Source: an uncultured beta proteobacterium (GTDB lineage: Bacteria; Pseudomonadota; Gammaproteobacteria; Burkholderiales; Burkholderiaceae_C). Taken from it: 62,482 bases of DNA. Below, piece by piece: positions 1 through 10,348 of this stretch (positions are counted from its first letter, which is position 1; each line of letters starts with the position of its first letter). Location: positions 1 to 62,482 of the forward strand of contig CAIRAW010000056.1 in the NCBI GenBank assembly GCA_903876735.1. Direction: 5' to 3'. Both the position numbers and the translations under genes were made by a program. The notes beneath the pieces were generated by a model, which was not told the origin of the DNA, did not search any database, and saw only the letters and a program-made list of their open reading frames with translations.

Positions 1-2
1 CC

Positions 3-329
3 AGAGACCAAAAGCAAGCAAAAAGGAGCCCAAACCAGACCCATCGTGACCGACACATCTACAATTTAGCCGCGCAACGCCAAACCGCTGCAAACCGGTC
101 ACGATCGCCAGAACGATCGGTCACGGTCACCAGAATACGCACACAGGCGGCGGCGAATCTTCAAAGTCCGGTTGACACGACAACGCACCGTATTGCCAAC
201 GCTCCCACGGTTGATGCAGCGATAGATGCGTCTCAGCAGATACCGAGCGTTCAGGGGATGCGATCACGGATTGATGCAGAGATTGCTCGTATGAACGCAA
301 TGCGGGACAGAGCGAGGGCTTACCAATGA
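3..329 (+). CDS. C-terminal fragment of an unrecognised, highly polar protein
   Basis: An open reading frame enters from the left edge without a start codon and ends with TGA that overlaps the ATG of the next gene (ATGA), so it is almost certainly translated with its neighbours. The visible 108 residues are rich in Arg, Gln, Thr and Ala, with no clear catalytic motif and no membrane segment. The tail ends in a short charged helix-like stretch. A low-complexity polar C-terminus followed by a small ribbon-helix-helix-like gene is typical of plasmid relaxase or replication genes, but that is inference and I cannot name the protein. Within it, an 18-bp imperfect direct repeat (97-114 and 119-136) is spaced 22 bp apart. 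Confidence 0.55.
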   Translation, partial: RDQKQAKRSPNQTHRDRHIYNLAAQRQTAANRSRSPERSVTVTRIRTQAAANLQSPVDTTTHRIANAPTVDAAIDASQQIPSVQGMRSRIDAEIARMNAMRDRARAYQ

Positions 330-517
330 CAACAGCACATCTTCAAAAGGGGCGAACCGTGAAACAGAACAGCGAAATTTCAAAAGTTCAGGCGAACATC
401 AAGACAAAGCTGCATACGGCTCTCAAGGTCAAAGCAGCGACAGACGGAACCACTATCGGCAAGTTGATAGAGCGATGGGTGACAAGCTGGGCAACCGGCG
501 AACCAAAGAAAGTATGA
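326..517 (+). CDS. small basic protein, possibly ribbon-helix-helix DNA-binding
   Basis: A 63-residue basic protein. The middle part (about residues 22-50: an IKTKLHTALKVKAATDGTTIGKLIERWV pattern, broken here only by its own hydrophobic spacing) looks like the strand-helix-helix of Arc/CopG/ParG-type regulators: one short beta strand with alternating residues, then two amphipathic helices. Such proteins repress their own operons or bind plasmid centromeres. The start codon overlaps the stop of the upstream frame, and the next gene begins 1 base after its stop, so the three form one unit. The 11-bp repeat clusters starting at 711 are a plausible target. Family assignment is by pattern only and no search was run. 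Confidence 0.5.
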   Translation: MTTAHLQKGRTVKQNSEISKVQANIKTKLHTALKVKAATDGTTIGKLIERWVTSWATGEPKKV

Positions 518-518
518 G

Positions 519-731
519 ATGGGCAGCGCGAATGCCAAGCACCTTCAGGCTTTCCGAAAGCTGAACCCACGGATTGACTATTACCCAGTCCCAGAGGCGT
601 TAGCGGCTATCCGCAAATTACAGGCGAAATATCCGAATTTCAGTTTGCGCGAACTGGTGGACGCGCTGGTAATCAAAGGCTGCAAATCCTGCTTTCCTGA
701 AAGCCATAACGGTAAGGTTACGGGGGGGTGA
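519..731 (+). CDS. small hypothetical protein of the island operon
   Basis: A 70-residue protein that begins one base after the preceding stop codon. It has a helical, DNA-binding-like composition (residues about 25-58 carry a PNFSLRELVDALV-type helix), but I do not recognise a family. Its last codons run through the first cluster of 11-bp repeats (711-743), so protein and repeat sequence constrain each other there. Other possibilities are an accessory mobilisation or partition protein. It could also be a non-functional remnant, since the element looks incomplete in this window. Confidence 0.45.
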   Translation: MGSANAKHLQAFRKLNPRIDYYPVPEALAAIRKLQAKYPNFSLRELVDALVIKGCKSCFPESHNGKVTGG

Positions 732-884
732 CGGGAAGGTGTGGGGATTTTCCAAGTCCAACGCGCACACGTACACGAAGTACCTCAAGATTACCCCAAG
801 GTCACACTGAGGTTGCACTAATGCAGCATGGAAGGGTGAGCCGCTGAGAACAGCAAGATTGCAGCAAGGTGACGGCAAGATGAC
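711..884. repeat. three clusters of 11-bp iteron-like direct repeats
   Basis: Three groups, each of three head-to-tail 11-bp units, lie at 711-743, 784-816 and 852-884. The units follow a loose consensus NNCAAGRTKAC: for example GGTAAGGTTAC, CTCAAGATTAC, CCCAAGGTCAC, AGCAAGGTGAC and GGCAAGATGAC. Eleven bases is one helical turn, so all units in a cluster face the same side of the DNA. The region between the gene ending at 731 and the gene starting at 996 holds nothing else that I can support. Known 11-bp repeat arrays include plasmid centromeres bound by ribbon-helix-helix adaptor proteins and some replication iterons. Which applies here is inference. Confidence 0.55.
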
Positions 885-995
885 GGCAATTTCTTGAGTC
901 CATGGCTGTAATCGCGTTGCCAATTGCTTGACGAATTTTCAACCCAAAACTTGACACGAAAAGTGTACGATTTGTTTTTCATTGAAAGGCAAATC

Positions 996-1268
996 ATGAC
1001 CAATTCCATCCACACCATCAGCGACAAGATTGCAACAAGTCACCCGGCATGGGCGCACCTTGACCAAATTTATGATGACAACGGCGACTTGCTGACGATG
1101 GCGGCTAAGACCATAGAGACCATCAAGGCAGCGCTGCTGTCCGGCAACCCCATAGACGCGCCAACGCTGGTTATGCTGTGCAACCATGCCCTGCGAGACA
1201 TCAAGGCGACTGGCGACCATCTAGACCGTGCTGTCGGAGTAATGAGCGGGTATCCTCTGAACGATTGA
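996..1268 (+). CDS. small hypothetical protein in the island
   Basis: A 90-residue acidic, helical protein. I place the start at the ATG at 996, because GAAAGG lies a suitable distance upstream, whereas an in-frame ATG at 924 has none. No known motif is visible. The sequence shows a conserved-looking helical repeat (about residues 35-85, ending in HLDRAVGVMSG). It stands alone between the 11-bp repeat clusters and a terminator. The sequence upstream contains a TTGACA hexamer at about 950, so this gene may have its own promoter, but no good -10 box is spaced correctly. Function unknown. Confidence 0.5.
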   Translation: MTNSIHTISDKIATSHPAWAHLDQIYDDNGDLLTMAAKTIETIKAALLSGNPIDAPTLVMLCNHALRDIKATGDHLDRAVGVMSGYPLND

Positions 1269-1305
1269 CGTGCGTGGAACGGCAGCAGCCGTAACAACAC
1301 CAGAG

Positions 1306-1328
1306 CCCAGCATAACCTGCTGGGTTTT
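1306..1328 (+). terminator. rho-independent terminator after the gene ending at 1268
   Basis: A perfect 7-bp stem, CCCAGCA / TGCTGGG, with a TAACC loop, is followed by TTTT. It sits 37 bases after the preceding stop codon. Confidence 0.75.
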
Positions 1329-1508
1329 CATTTGTCCAATGCTGGTGAAATCGATGCCAATTTTTTTAATGTTGTTTTTTTGAGTAGCATTGCGCATCAG
1401 AGGATTTTCATGCTGGACCGACCATTGAAAGGCGGCGACACTGGACCGGCTTGTCACGTCATCGCTTCATTCCGAGGCTTTCTTGCAAGTAATCAGGGAG
1501 ATGCCGGA

Positions 1509-3206
1509 ATGAAAAAGATGCTTGCCGCAGCGTCAGGCTTGGCGCTGGCTTTGTTGGTCGGCTGTGGGGGAGGTGGAAACGAAGATCCGAATGCGAACAG
1601 TGTTCCATCGAAATCCATACAGACCACTGTAGTCACAGCCGACACAAATGGCCTATATCAGTTCTTCGCAGTTGCATTCAATGCCGCACCGGGCGTCACC
1701 TACATGGGGCAATTGCTGGACGCTGCCAACGCGGGCATGAGTATCAAGGAAATCGTGAATGTCTTTACAACCAAAGACCAGTTCACATCGGTCTATCCAC
1801 TGACACTTACCGATGCCGAATTTGCGACAAGGCTGTCCGCCAATGTCATTGGTCTTAGCGCAACAGATCAGGCAAAGCAAAACGCTGTCACCGACATCGT
1901 TAATGCGCTTGCATCACCGGGCTGGACTAGGGGCGATGTCATATTTGCCGTCTTCACAAATTTGGCAAACAAATCACCAACTGACACAGAATGGGGCGGC
2001 ACATCCAAGCAGATGAAGAATCAGGTGGTGTTCGCACGGTATTACACCGAGGTGATGAAGGGAAACGCGACCGATGTACCGACGTTACAAAGTGTATTGG
2101 CTGGCGTTACCAGCACCTCTGACACATCAAGCGGTATTGAGCAATTCATAACGTCATGGATTAACAACGTTCCACCAGTGGCGAATGCTGGTATTTCGCA
2201 AAACGTGGCGACAGCGAGCCTCGTCACCTTGGACGGGAGTGCCAGCTCAGACGCTAACAGCGACCCGTTGACCTACGCTTGGACATTGATAACTAAACCT
2301 GTTAGCAGCGCAGCTACGCTGTCCTTAACCACCTCCGCCAAACCGACTTTTACCGCAGACTTGGCAGGAACCTACGTCGCATCACTTACGGTTAACGACG
2401 GCAAAGTGAATAGCAACGCGGCGACCGTCAGCATTTCTGCAATTGCCAATGTGGCACCGATAGCAAATGCCGGCCCGGCGCAAACTGTCGTCATTGGTAC
2501 TTATGTAATTTTGAACGGCAGCGGCAGTACCGACGCCAACGGAGAACCTCTGACGTATGCGTGGACGGGCACCAGACCCGCAGGAAGTACCGCAACTTTG
2601 GCAGGTGCCACGACCTCGGTGCCGGTATTCATACCAGACGTTGCCGGAACTTACGTGTTCAATTTGGTGGTTAATGATGGTAAGGTGAATAGCGCCCCTT
2701 CGACTGTCACAATCACAGCCATAGCTGCGGCACCGGTTGCCTCCAAGGAGTACAACGTCACGGCGACCCGCTCAGCGCAAAACTTCTACACTCTCGCTGG
2801 TTCAACAGTAATTCTGAAAACTAATTTTTGTTACGAGTACGCGTATTCTGAGTCTGCGGTTTTGACAATGACGGGAAACACTGGTTACTCAGATGGAACA
2901 GTCTTATTCGCAAGTGGACATTCTTGCACCGTTTCGGGGGCTTACTCTCCAATGAGTCTATCGGCTGGAAACTACAATGCTACGCTCACGGTTGAGGATG
3001 TGCCCTACTACTCTGACACTATTCAGCGCATCATTGTTCGCGCAACGGACTATTGCTATCAGTACAAGTACTACACCCAGTCAACATTACAGCTAACTTA
3101 TGGGGGTGTAGCTTATTTGAGCGGCACGCCGATTGGGAAAATATTCTTCGACGCATACAGTTCTTGTGACTTAGCTGGGATATATGGCCTTGCTAAATTA
3201 AATTAG
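1509..3206 (+). CDS. secreted lipoprotein with two PKD-like domains
   Basis: A predicted outer-surface lipoprotein of 565 residues. The start at 1509 is preferred over upstream in-frame starts because it follows a GGGAG-type ribosome site and opens a classical lipoprotein signal: KK, a hydrophobic stretch, then LLVGC with Cys19 as the lipidation site, followed by a glycine run. Residues about 45-210 are helical and resemble DUF4214-like segments of surface proteins (inference). Two immunoglobulin-like PKD/cadherin-type domains follow (about 220-310 and 315-405), each starting with P-x-A-N-A-G and containing an LDGSASSD-like turn and LTYAW. The last 150 residues carry several Cys-Tyr-Tyr patterns and look like an unrecognised adhesin or binding module. 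Base composition is lower in GC than the housekeeping genes, which fits acquired DNA. Confidence 0.7.
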   Translation: MKKMLAAASGLALALLVGCGGGGNEDPNANSVPSKSIQTTVVTADTNGLYQFFAVAFNAAPGVTYMGQLLDAANAGMSIKEIVNVFTTKDQFTSVYPLTLTDAEFATRLSANVIGLSATDQAKQNAVTDIVNALASPGWTRGDVIFAVFTNLANKSPTDTEWGGTSKQMKNQVVFARYYTEVMKGNATDVPTLQSVLAGVTSTSDTSSGIEQFITSWINNVPPVANAGISQNVATASLVTLDGSASSDANSDPLTYAWTLITKPVSSAATLSLTTSAKPTFTADLAGTYVASLTVNDGKVNSNAATVSISAIANVAPIANAGPAQTVVIGTYVILNGSGSTDANGEPLTYAWTGTRPAGSTATLAGATTSVPVFIPDVAGTYVFNLVVNDGKVNSAPSTVTITAIAAAPVASKEYNVTATRSAQNFYTLAGSTVILKTNFCYEYAYSESAVLTMTGNTGYSDGTVLFASGHSCTVSGAYSPMSLSAGNYNATLTVEDVPYYSDTIQRIIVRATDYCYQYKYYTQSTLQLTYGGVAYLSGTPIGKIFFDAYSSCDLAGIYGLAKLN

Positions 3207-3511
3207 TCGGCCCTAAAGAATTCCCACAACGGGCATGAATACTGGGGTCTTGGCGGTACCGTATAAATCGCGCTGTTGTGGGTATGCCGTTGTCTTTTGC
3301 AGACACTTGATTGACAGGTTTTGACCATCGCAGCGATCTGATTTGAACTGATGATTTAGCGGGTATCAAAGGCAAGACGGGGGTACAGACGGGGGTTCGA
3401 CTTGATTTTGTTCTGCTAGCAAACCTATAAAAATCAATATGTTGCGTCGGTTTGTCGAGTCCGATAATCGCACCATTTGATAGTCTCAGGCAGCACCAGA
3501 AGCCCTTAAAG
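3207..3511. other. gene-free junction between the low-GC element and the housekeeping region
   Basis: About 300 bases with no convincing gene on either strand. It contains two tandem 12-bp repeats, AGACGGGGGT followed by AC or TC (3375-3398), of the sort seen as arm-type integrase sites. At 3446-3475 there is a tRNA-3'-like stretch: GTCGG and CCGAT flank a loop containing CGAGT, and the stretch ends in CACCA. No integrase gene is visible in the window. I read this as the right boundary of an integrated element, with moderate to low confidence. Confidence 0.4.
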
Positions 3512-3542
3512 CCCGCCTTCTTCACCAGAGAGCGGGTTTTTT
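3512..3542 (+). terminator. terminator-like hairpin upstream of mnmD
   Basis: CCCGC at 3512-3516 can pair with GCGGG at 3532-3536 and is followed by six T residues. It lies just after the tRNA-like fragment, as expected for the original terminator of a tRNA gene at an attachment site. Confidence 0.55.
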
Positions 3543-3567
3543 GTTGCCTCAATCGTGGGATGCATTT

Positions 3568-4299
3568 ATGACCGAACCCGTGCAATGGCTGGCCGACGGC
3601 AGCCCGCACAGCCTGCGCTTCAATGACCGCTACCGCTCACGCACCGGTGGTCTGGCGCAGGCGTTGACGGTTTTTGTGATGGCCTGCGGCTTGCCTCAGG
3701 GCTGGCGCGGTCGGGACGAATTCACCGTGTTGGAGACCGGCTTCGGCCTGGGACTGAATTTTTTGGCGACCTGGGCCGCCTGGGAGGCCGACACGCAGCG
3801 CTGTGAGCGACTGCATTTTGTGTCGGTCGAAGCCTATCCGGTGGCCCCGGCTGACATCGTGCGCAACGCGCTTGCGCCCGGCGCGCCCGATGACGCGAAC
3901 CCGCAACTGCAGGCGCGTTTGCCGGCGCTGGCGCAGGAACTGGCCCGCGCCTGGCAGAACCTGCGGCCCGGTTTGCAGCAGTTCGATTTTGCCCAGGGTC
4001 GCGTGCGTCTGACGCTGGCGGTTGGTGATGTGCAGACGGTGCTGGCTGAACTCGACTGCGTGGCCGATGCGGTCTATCTGGACGGCTTCAGCCCGGCGCT
4101 GAACCCGGCCATGTGGTCATTTGCCACATTGCAGGCGGTGGCGCAGCGCTGCCACGCCGGCACAACCCTGGCCAGCTACAGCGTTGCCCTGGAGGTGCGC
4201 GAGAGCCTCAAGCAGCTTGGGTTTTCGGTGCGCAAACGTGCGGGGCTGCCACCGAAACGTCATCGGTTGGAAGCACTACTGCAAGCTGATGTGATCTGA
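3568..4299 (+). CDS. mnmD: stand-alone MnmD methyltransferase (tRNA mnm5s2U34 pathway)
   Basis: Matches the N-terminal methyltransferase half of MnmC, which uses S-adenosylmethionine to convert nm5s2U to mnm5s2U at the tRNA wobble position. Visible motifs are the SAM-binding ETGFGLGLNFL (about residues 53-63), the SVEAYP loop, and DAVYLDGFSPALNPAMW (about 171-187), which is the MnmD signature. The start at 3568 (MTEPVQW) fits family N-termini better than the upstream in-frame start at 3541. The protein is 243 residues, so the FAD-dependent oxidoreductase half of the usual roughly 650-residue MnmC is absent. The downstream sequence encodes DciA on the other strand instead. The 3' ends of the two genes overlap by 40 bases. 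Confidence 0.85.
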   Translation: MTEPVQWLADGSPHSLRFNDRYRSRTGGLAQALTVFVMACGLPQGWRGRDEFTVLETGFGLGLNFLATWAAWEADTQRCERLHFVSVEAYPVAPADIVRNALAPGAPDDANPQLQARLPALAQELARAWQNLRPGLQQFDFAQGRVRLTLAVGDVQTVLAELDCVADAVYLDGFSPALNPAMWSFATLQAVAQRCHAGTTLASYSVALEVRESLKQLGFSVRKRAGLPPKRHRLEALLQADVI

Positions 4300-4589
4300 A
4301 CCTTGAGCCGGATGCTGTCCACTTCCCAGCCCTTGCTGCGCAGATGCGCCTGCAGCGCGGGCAGGATCTGGCGAATTTTGGCGGCGGCGGCGTTGTTGCT
4401 CAGGATCAGGCACCAGACCGGGCCCTCGATCGGTCCGGCCTTGAGCGCAGGCCGCAAGGCGGCCGGAATCAGGGGCTCGACCGCCTTGAGCCGCGCCACG
4501 GAATCGGCGCTGAGCTCGGTCAAGCGGGCCAGTGTCGGCGCCTCCTCGCAGGCTTGCTGCAGCGTAAAAGCTTGGTGGCGGCGATTCAT
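4260..4589 (-). CDS. dciA: DciA-like DUF721 protein
   Basis: A 109-residue protein with the DUF721/DciA pattern: a central LxxxWxLILSNNAAAAKIRQILPALQAHL-like KH-fold segment (about residues 55-90), broken up here by family-typical variation. DciA assists loading of the replicative helicase DnaB in bacteria that lack DnaC. In betaproteobacteria a DUF721 gene is commonly found just upstream of secA, as here, in divergent orientation. Its 3' end overlaps mnmD by 40 bases in convergent orientation. Family-level assignment is good. The helicase-loading role is taken from the family and was not shown for this gene. Confidence 0.7.
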   Translation of the reverse strand: MNRRHQAFTLQQACEEAPTLARLTELSADSVARLKAVEPLIPAALRPALKAGPIEGPVWCLILSNNAAAAKIRQILPALQAHLRSKGWEVDSIRLKVQITSACSSASNR

Positions 4590-4791
4590 GGGTGGATGTT
4601 GCGGGTGGTCCGGCAGCGATTATCCGCTGCCGGTCCCAGCACAGGTAAAATTGCGCCGTTTCCTTATCCAGACACGAAGCGGCTGTTAGCGCAGTTGCGT
4701 TTTGTGCCAGTGCCCCCATTTCATCCAGATTAAGAAAAAGGATTGCGCTGCTCGGTTGACCCATGGGGGTTGACCGGTCCGTCTTGCATTC

Positions 4792-7557
<2,766 letters not shown>

Positions 7558-7574
7558 GAGCGGGAGCGTAAGTC

Positions 7575-8804
7575 ATGGCTGTCAATTTGCCCGCCCCCAA
7601 TCCCGCTGAACTGTTCCCCATTGCCGGTGTGCGCCTGGGCGTGACCGAAGCGGGTGTGCGCAAGGCCAACCGCAAGGACCTGACGGTCGTGCTGCTCGAT
7701 CCGGGCACTGCGGTTGCCGGGGTCTTCACGCAGAACCGCTTTTGTGCGGCACCGGTGCAGATTTGCCGCGAGCATCTGGCGCGGACTTACGATATCCGCG
7801 CCATGCTCATCAACACCGGCAACGCCAATGCCGGCACCGGTGCCGATGGCCGGCGCCGTGCCATCAGCACCTGTGTTGCGCTGGCGGTCAAACTCGACAT
7901 TGCGGCCCACGCCGTCCTGCCGTTTTCAACCGGCGTCATCATGGAGTCGCTGCCGGTCGATCGCATTGAGGCGGGGCTGGACGCCGCGCTGGCCGACGCC
8001 CGCGAAGACAACTGGCTGCGTGCGGCCGAGGCCATCATGACCACCGATACCGTGGCCAAGGCTTTTGGTACGCAAGTGATGATTGACGGCGCGCTGGTCA
8101 GCATCACCGGCATCAGCAAGGGCGCCGGCATGATCCGGCCCAACATGGCAACCATGCTTGGCTTTATGGCAACCGACGCCTGTGTCAGCGAGGACGTGAT
8201 CGAGCAACTGGCGAAGGAACTGGCGGAAGGTTCCTTCAACCGCGTCACGGTCGACGGCGACACCTCGACCAATGACTCCTTTGTCGTCATTGCCAGCAAC
8301 AAGGCCAGGCACGCCCGGATTGATTCGCTCGACAGTGTGAGCGGGCGCGCGCTCAAGGCCGCCATGCTCGGCGTGGCCAAGCAACTGGCGCAGGCCATCG
8401 TGCGCGACGGCGAAGGCGCAACCAAATTCATTGCGATCAAAGTTGAAGGCGGCAAGACGCAGGCCGAATGCCGCCAGGTGGCCTATGCCATTGCCCATTC
8501 GCCGCTGGTCAAGACAGCCTTCTTTGCCAGCGACCCGAACCTCGGGCGCATTCTGGCGGCTGTTGGTTACGCCGGCATCGACGATCTGGAGCAGACCGGC
8601 ATCGACCTGTACCTCGACGCGGTCCATGTCGCGACCGCTGGTGGTCGTCATCCCGACTACCGCGAAGAAGACGGCCAGCGCGTCATGCAGCAAAGCGAGA
8701 TTACGGTACGGGTCGGGCTCGGTCGTGGTGATGCAGCGGACACCGTCTGGACTTGCGACCTCAGCCATGACTACGTTTCGATCAATGCCGACTACCGTTC
8801 ATGA
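7575..8804 (+). CDS. argJ: bifunctional glutamate N-acetyltransferase/amino-acid acetyltransferase ArgJ
   Basis: ArgJ recycles the acetyl group in arginine biosynthesis, moving it from N-acetylornithine to glutamate, and in bifunctional forms also uses acetyl-CoA. The 409-residue product is an Ntn-type autoprocessing enzyme. The cleavage site lies at the ATML motif (about residues 190-193, context [11 protein letters not shown]), where the Thr becomes the nucleophile of the beta chain. Other hallmarks are [12 protein letters not shown] and the [10 protein letters not shown] loop. The last four bases (ATGA) overlap the start of the next gene, so the two are translationally coupled. Confidence 0.95.
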   Translation: MAVNLPAPNPAELFPIAGVRLGVTEAGVRKANRKDLTVVLLDPGTAVAGVFTQNRFCAAPVQICREHLARTYDIRAMLINTGNANAGTGADGRRRAISTCVALAVKLDIAAHAVLPFSTGVIMESLPVDRIEAGLDAALADAREDNWLRAAEAIMTTDTVAKAFGTQVMIDGALVSITGISKGAGMIRPNMATMLGFMATDACVSEDVIEQLAKELAEGSFNRVTVDGDTSTNDSFVVIASNKARHARIDSLDSVSGRALKAAMLGVAKQLAQAIVRDGEGATKFIAIKVEGGKTQAECRQVAYAIAHSPLVKTAFFASDPNLGRILAAVGYAGIDDLEQTGIDLYLDAVHVATAGGRHPDYREEDGQRVMQQSEITVRVGLGRGDAADTVWTCDLSHDYVSINADYRS

Positions 8805-9679
8805 TCCCCGACTTTGACCATATTTTCCGGCGCGCCGAGCAGCTGATGGAGCGCATTGAAGCGGCGCTGCCGCAGAGCCTGTCGGCGCCGGACTGGAGCG
8901 CCTCGGTGGCTTACCGCTACCGCAAGCGCGGCTCGGGCCAGGGTCTGCTCTCGCCGGTGCGCCACGTTGGCACCATGCGCCTGGCGGACCTGAAGGAGAT
9001 CGAGCCGCAAAAGGAAAAAATCCAGCGCAACACCTTGCAGTTCGTCAACGGCCAACCCGCCAACAACGTGCTATTGACCGGTGCGCGCGGCACCGGCAAG
9101 TCTTCGCTGATCAAGGCCTGTCTGAACGAATACGCCGCGCGCGGCCTGCGCCTGATCGAGGTCGACAAGGCGGATCTGACGGACCTGCACGACATCGTCG
9201 ATGTGGTTTCGGATCGCCCGGAGAAATTCATTGTGTTCTGTGACGACCTGAGCTTCGAGGACGGTGAGCCGGGCTACAAGGCGCTCAAGTCGATACTCGA
9301 TGGCTCGGTGGCTGCCACCACGCCCAATGTGCTGATCTACGCTACCAGCAACCGGCGCCATCTGCTGCCCGAGTACATGAAGGAAAACCTCAGCTACAAG
9401 CACACGGATGACGGTGAAGTTCATCCGGGCGAAGTGGTGGAAGAGAAAATTTCGCTCTCTGAGCGCTTTGGCCTGTGGGTGAGTTTCTACCCGTTTACGC
9501 AGGATGAATACCTGACCATCGTGGCGCAATGGCTGGAGTCATTCGGTGTCGCAGCCGATGCGATTGCCGCAGCCCGTGGCCAGGCCCTGGTCTGGGCACT
9601 TGAGCGCGGTTCACGCAGCGGGCGCGTCGCCTACCAGTTTGCACGCGACTACGCAGGCCAGCACGCCGCCAGCGCATGA
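8801..9679 (+). CDS. DUF815-family AAA ATPase
   Basis: A 292-residue P-loop ATPase of the DUF815 family. The Walker A motif is GARGTGKSS (about residues 93-101), the Walker B motif is [11 protein letters not shown] (about 145-155), and a sensor-like [11 protein letters not shown] follows. The function is not established. Homologues sit between argJ and mutT in many betaproteobacteria, as here. The start overlaps the argJ stop and its own stop overlaps the mutT start, so the three genes form one tightly coupled transcription unit. There is no membrane segment or signal peptide, so the protein should be cytosolic. Confidence 0.88.
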   Translation: MIPDFDHIFRRAEQLMERIEAALPQSLSAPDWSASVAYRYRKRGSGQGLLSPVRHVGTMRLADLKEIEPQKEKIQRNTLQFVNGQPANNVLLTGARGTGKSSLIKACLNEYAARGLRLIEVDKADLTDLHDIVDVVSDRPEKFIVFCDDLSFEDGEPGYKALKSILDGSVAATTPNVLIYATSNRRHLLPEYMKENLSYKHTDDGEVHPGEVVEEKISLSERFGLWVSFYPFTQDEYLTIVAQWLESFGVAADAIAAARGQALVWALERGSRSGRVAYQFARDYAGQHAASA

Positions 9680-10158
9680 AGCCGCGCCTGGTGGCCGACG
9701 CCGAACTGCCACGCGTCGGCGGCCCTGAGCGCGCCATCGTCGAGGTGGCGGTCGGCGTCCTGATCCGTCCGGATGGCGCTTTTCTCTTGACTTCACGCCC
9801 GCCGGGTAAGGTCTACGCCGGCTACTGGGAGTTTCCCGGTGGCAAACTGGAGGCCGGAGAAACCGTCGCGCAGGCTTTGCAGCGAGAACTACAGGAAGAG
9901 CTGGGCATTCTCATCGGCTCCGCAACACCCTGGAAAGTTGAAATGGTGGACTATCCGCACGCGTTGGTGCGCCTGAACTTCTGCAAGGTGTTTGTCTGGC
10001 AGGGCGAACTCGAGATGCGCGAAGGCCAGTTGTTTGCCTGGGAGCGCCTGCCGGTGCAGGTGACGCCGGTATTGCCGGGCACGCTGCCGGTACTGGAATG
10101 GCTGGCCGCCGATCAGGGTTTTACGCAGCCGACTATTGCAGCGTGCCCGGGTCGGTGA
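9676..10158 (+). CDS. mutT: MutT-like Nudix hydrolase
   Basis: A 160-residue Nudix protein. The Nudix box is complete (residues 56-78: G56, E62, R70-E71, E74-E75, G77), which provides the metal-binding glutamates. The length and the FPGGK lead-in match MutT, which removes 8-oxo-dGTP from the nucleotide pool and so prevents A:T to C:G changes. A longer N-terminal extension (about 20 residues) precedes the domain. The start overlaps the stop of the AAA ATPase gene (ATGA). The 3' end overlaps convergent yacG by 26 bases. Confidence 0.88.
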   Translation: MKPRLVADAELPRVGGPERAIVEVAVGVLIRPDGAFLLTSRPPGKVYAGYWEFPGGKLEAGETVAQALQRELQEELGILIGSATPWKVEMVDYPHALVRLNFCKVFVWQGELEMREGQLFAWERLPVQVTPVLPGTLPVLEWLAADQGFTQPTIAACPGR

Positions 10159-10348
10159 GCTGGTCTTCCAGACTGCCCTTGTCGGGCATGCGGAACTCCT
10201 CGTTGGCCCAGGCGCCGAGGTCGACGTTCTTGCAGCGTTCGCTGCAGAAGGGGCGAAACGGGTTGCTCGGTGCGTAGACGGCGGCCCCCTTGCATTGCGG
10301 GCAGATAACCTGGCGTGGCGCCGGCGCCTTTTCTTCGGTCGGTTTCAT
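10133..10348 (-). CDS. yacG: DNA gyrase inhibitor YacG (zinc finger)
   Basis: YacG is a small zinc protein that binds GyrB and inhibits gyrase. The 71-residue product has the expected CPQCKG ... FCSERCK four-cysteine zinc site, then the GAWANEEFRMP segment. I place the start at the ATG at 10348, which overlaps the zapD stop (ATGA), rather than at the ATG two codons upstream. It is the last gene of the minus-strand unit pilC-pilD-coaE-zapD-yacG. Confidence 0.9.
   Translation of the reverse strand: MKPTEEKAPAPRQVICPQCKGAAVYAPSNPFRPFCSERCKNVDLGAWANEEFRMPDKGSLEDQLTDPGTLQ

Noticed and set aside
853..890. CRISPR array
   Set aside because: Units are 11 bases with no spacers of CRISPR length and no cas genes are present.
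1332..1508. N-terminal extension of the lipoprotein from an ATG-less upstream start
   Set aside because: The extra 59 residues would bury the lipoprotein signal and the region upstream of 1509 has the ribosome site for the shorter form.
3446..3475. Complete tRNA gene
   Set aside because: Only a 3'-end-like T-arm and CACCA are visible; the loop is three bases too long and no anticodon or D-arm precedes it, so it can only be a remnant or a chance match.
3193..3609. Minus-strand gene of 138 codons in the junction region
   Set aside because: It overlaps mnmD and the terminator, has low-complexity Arg/Ser/Lys composition and matches no integrase motif.
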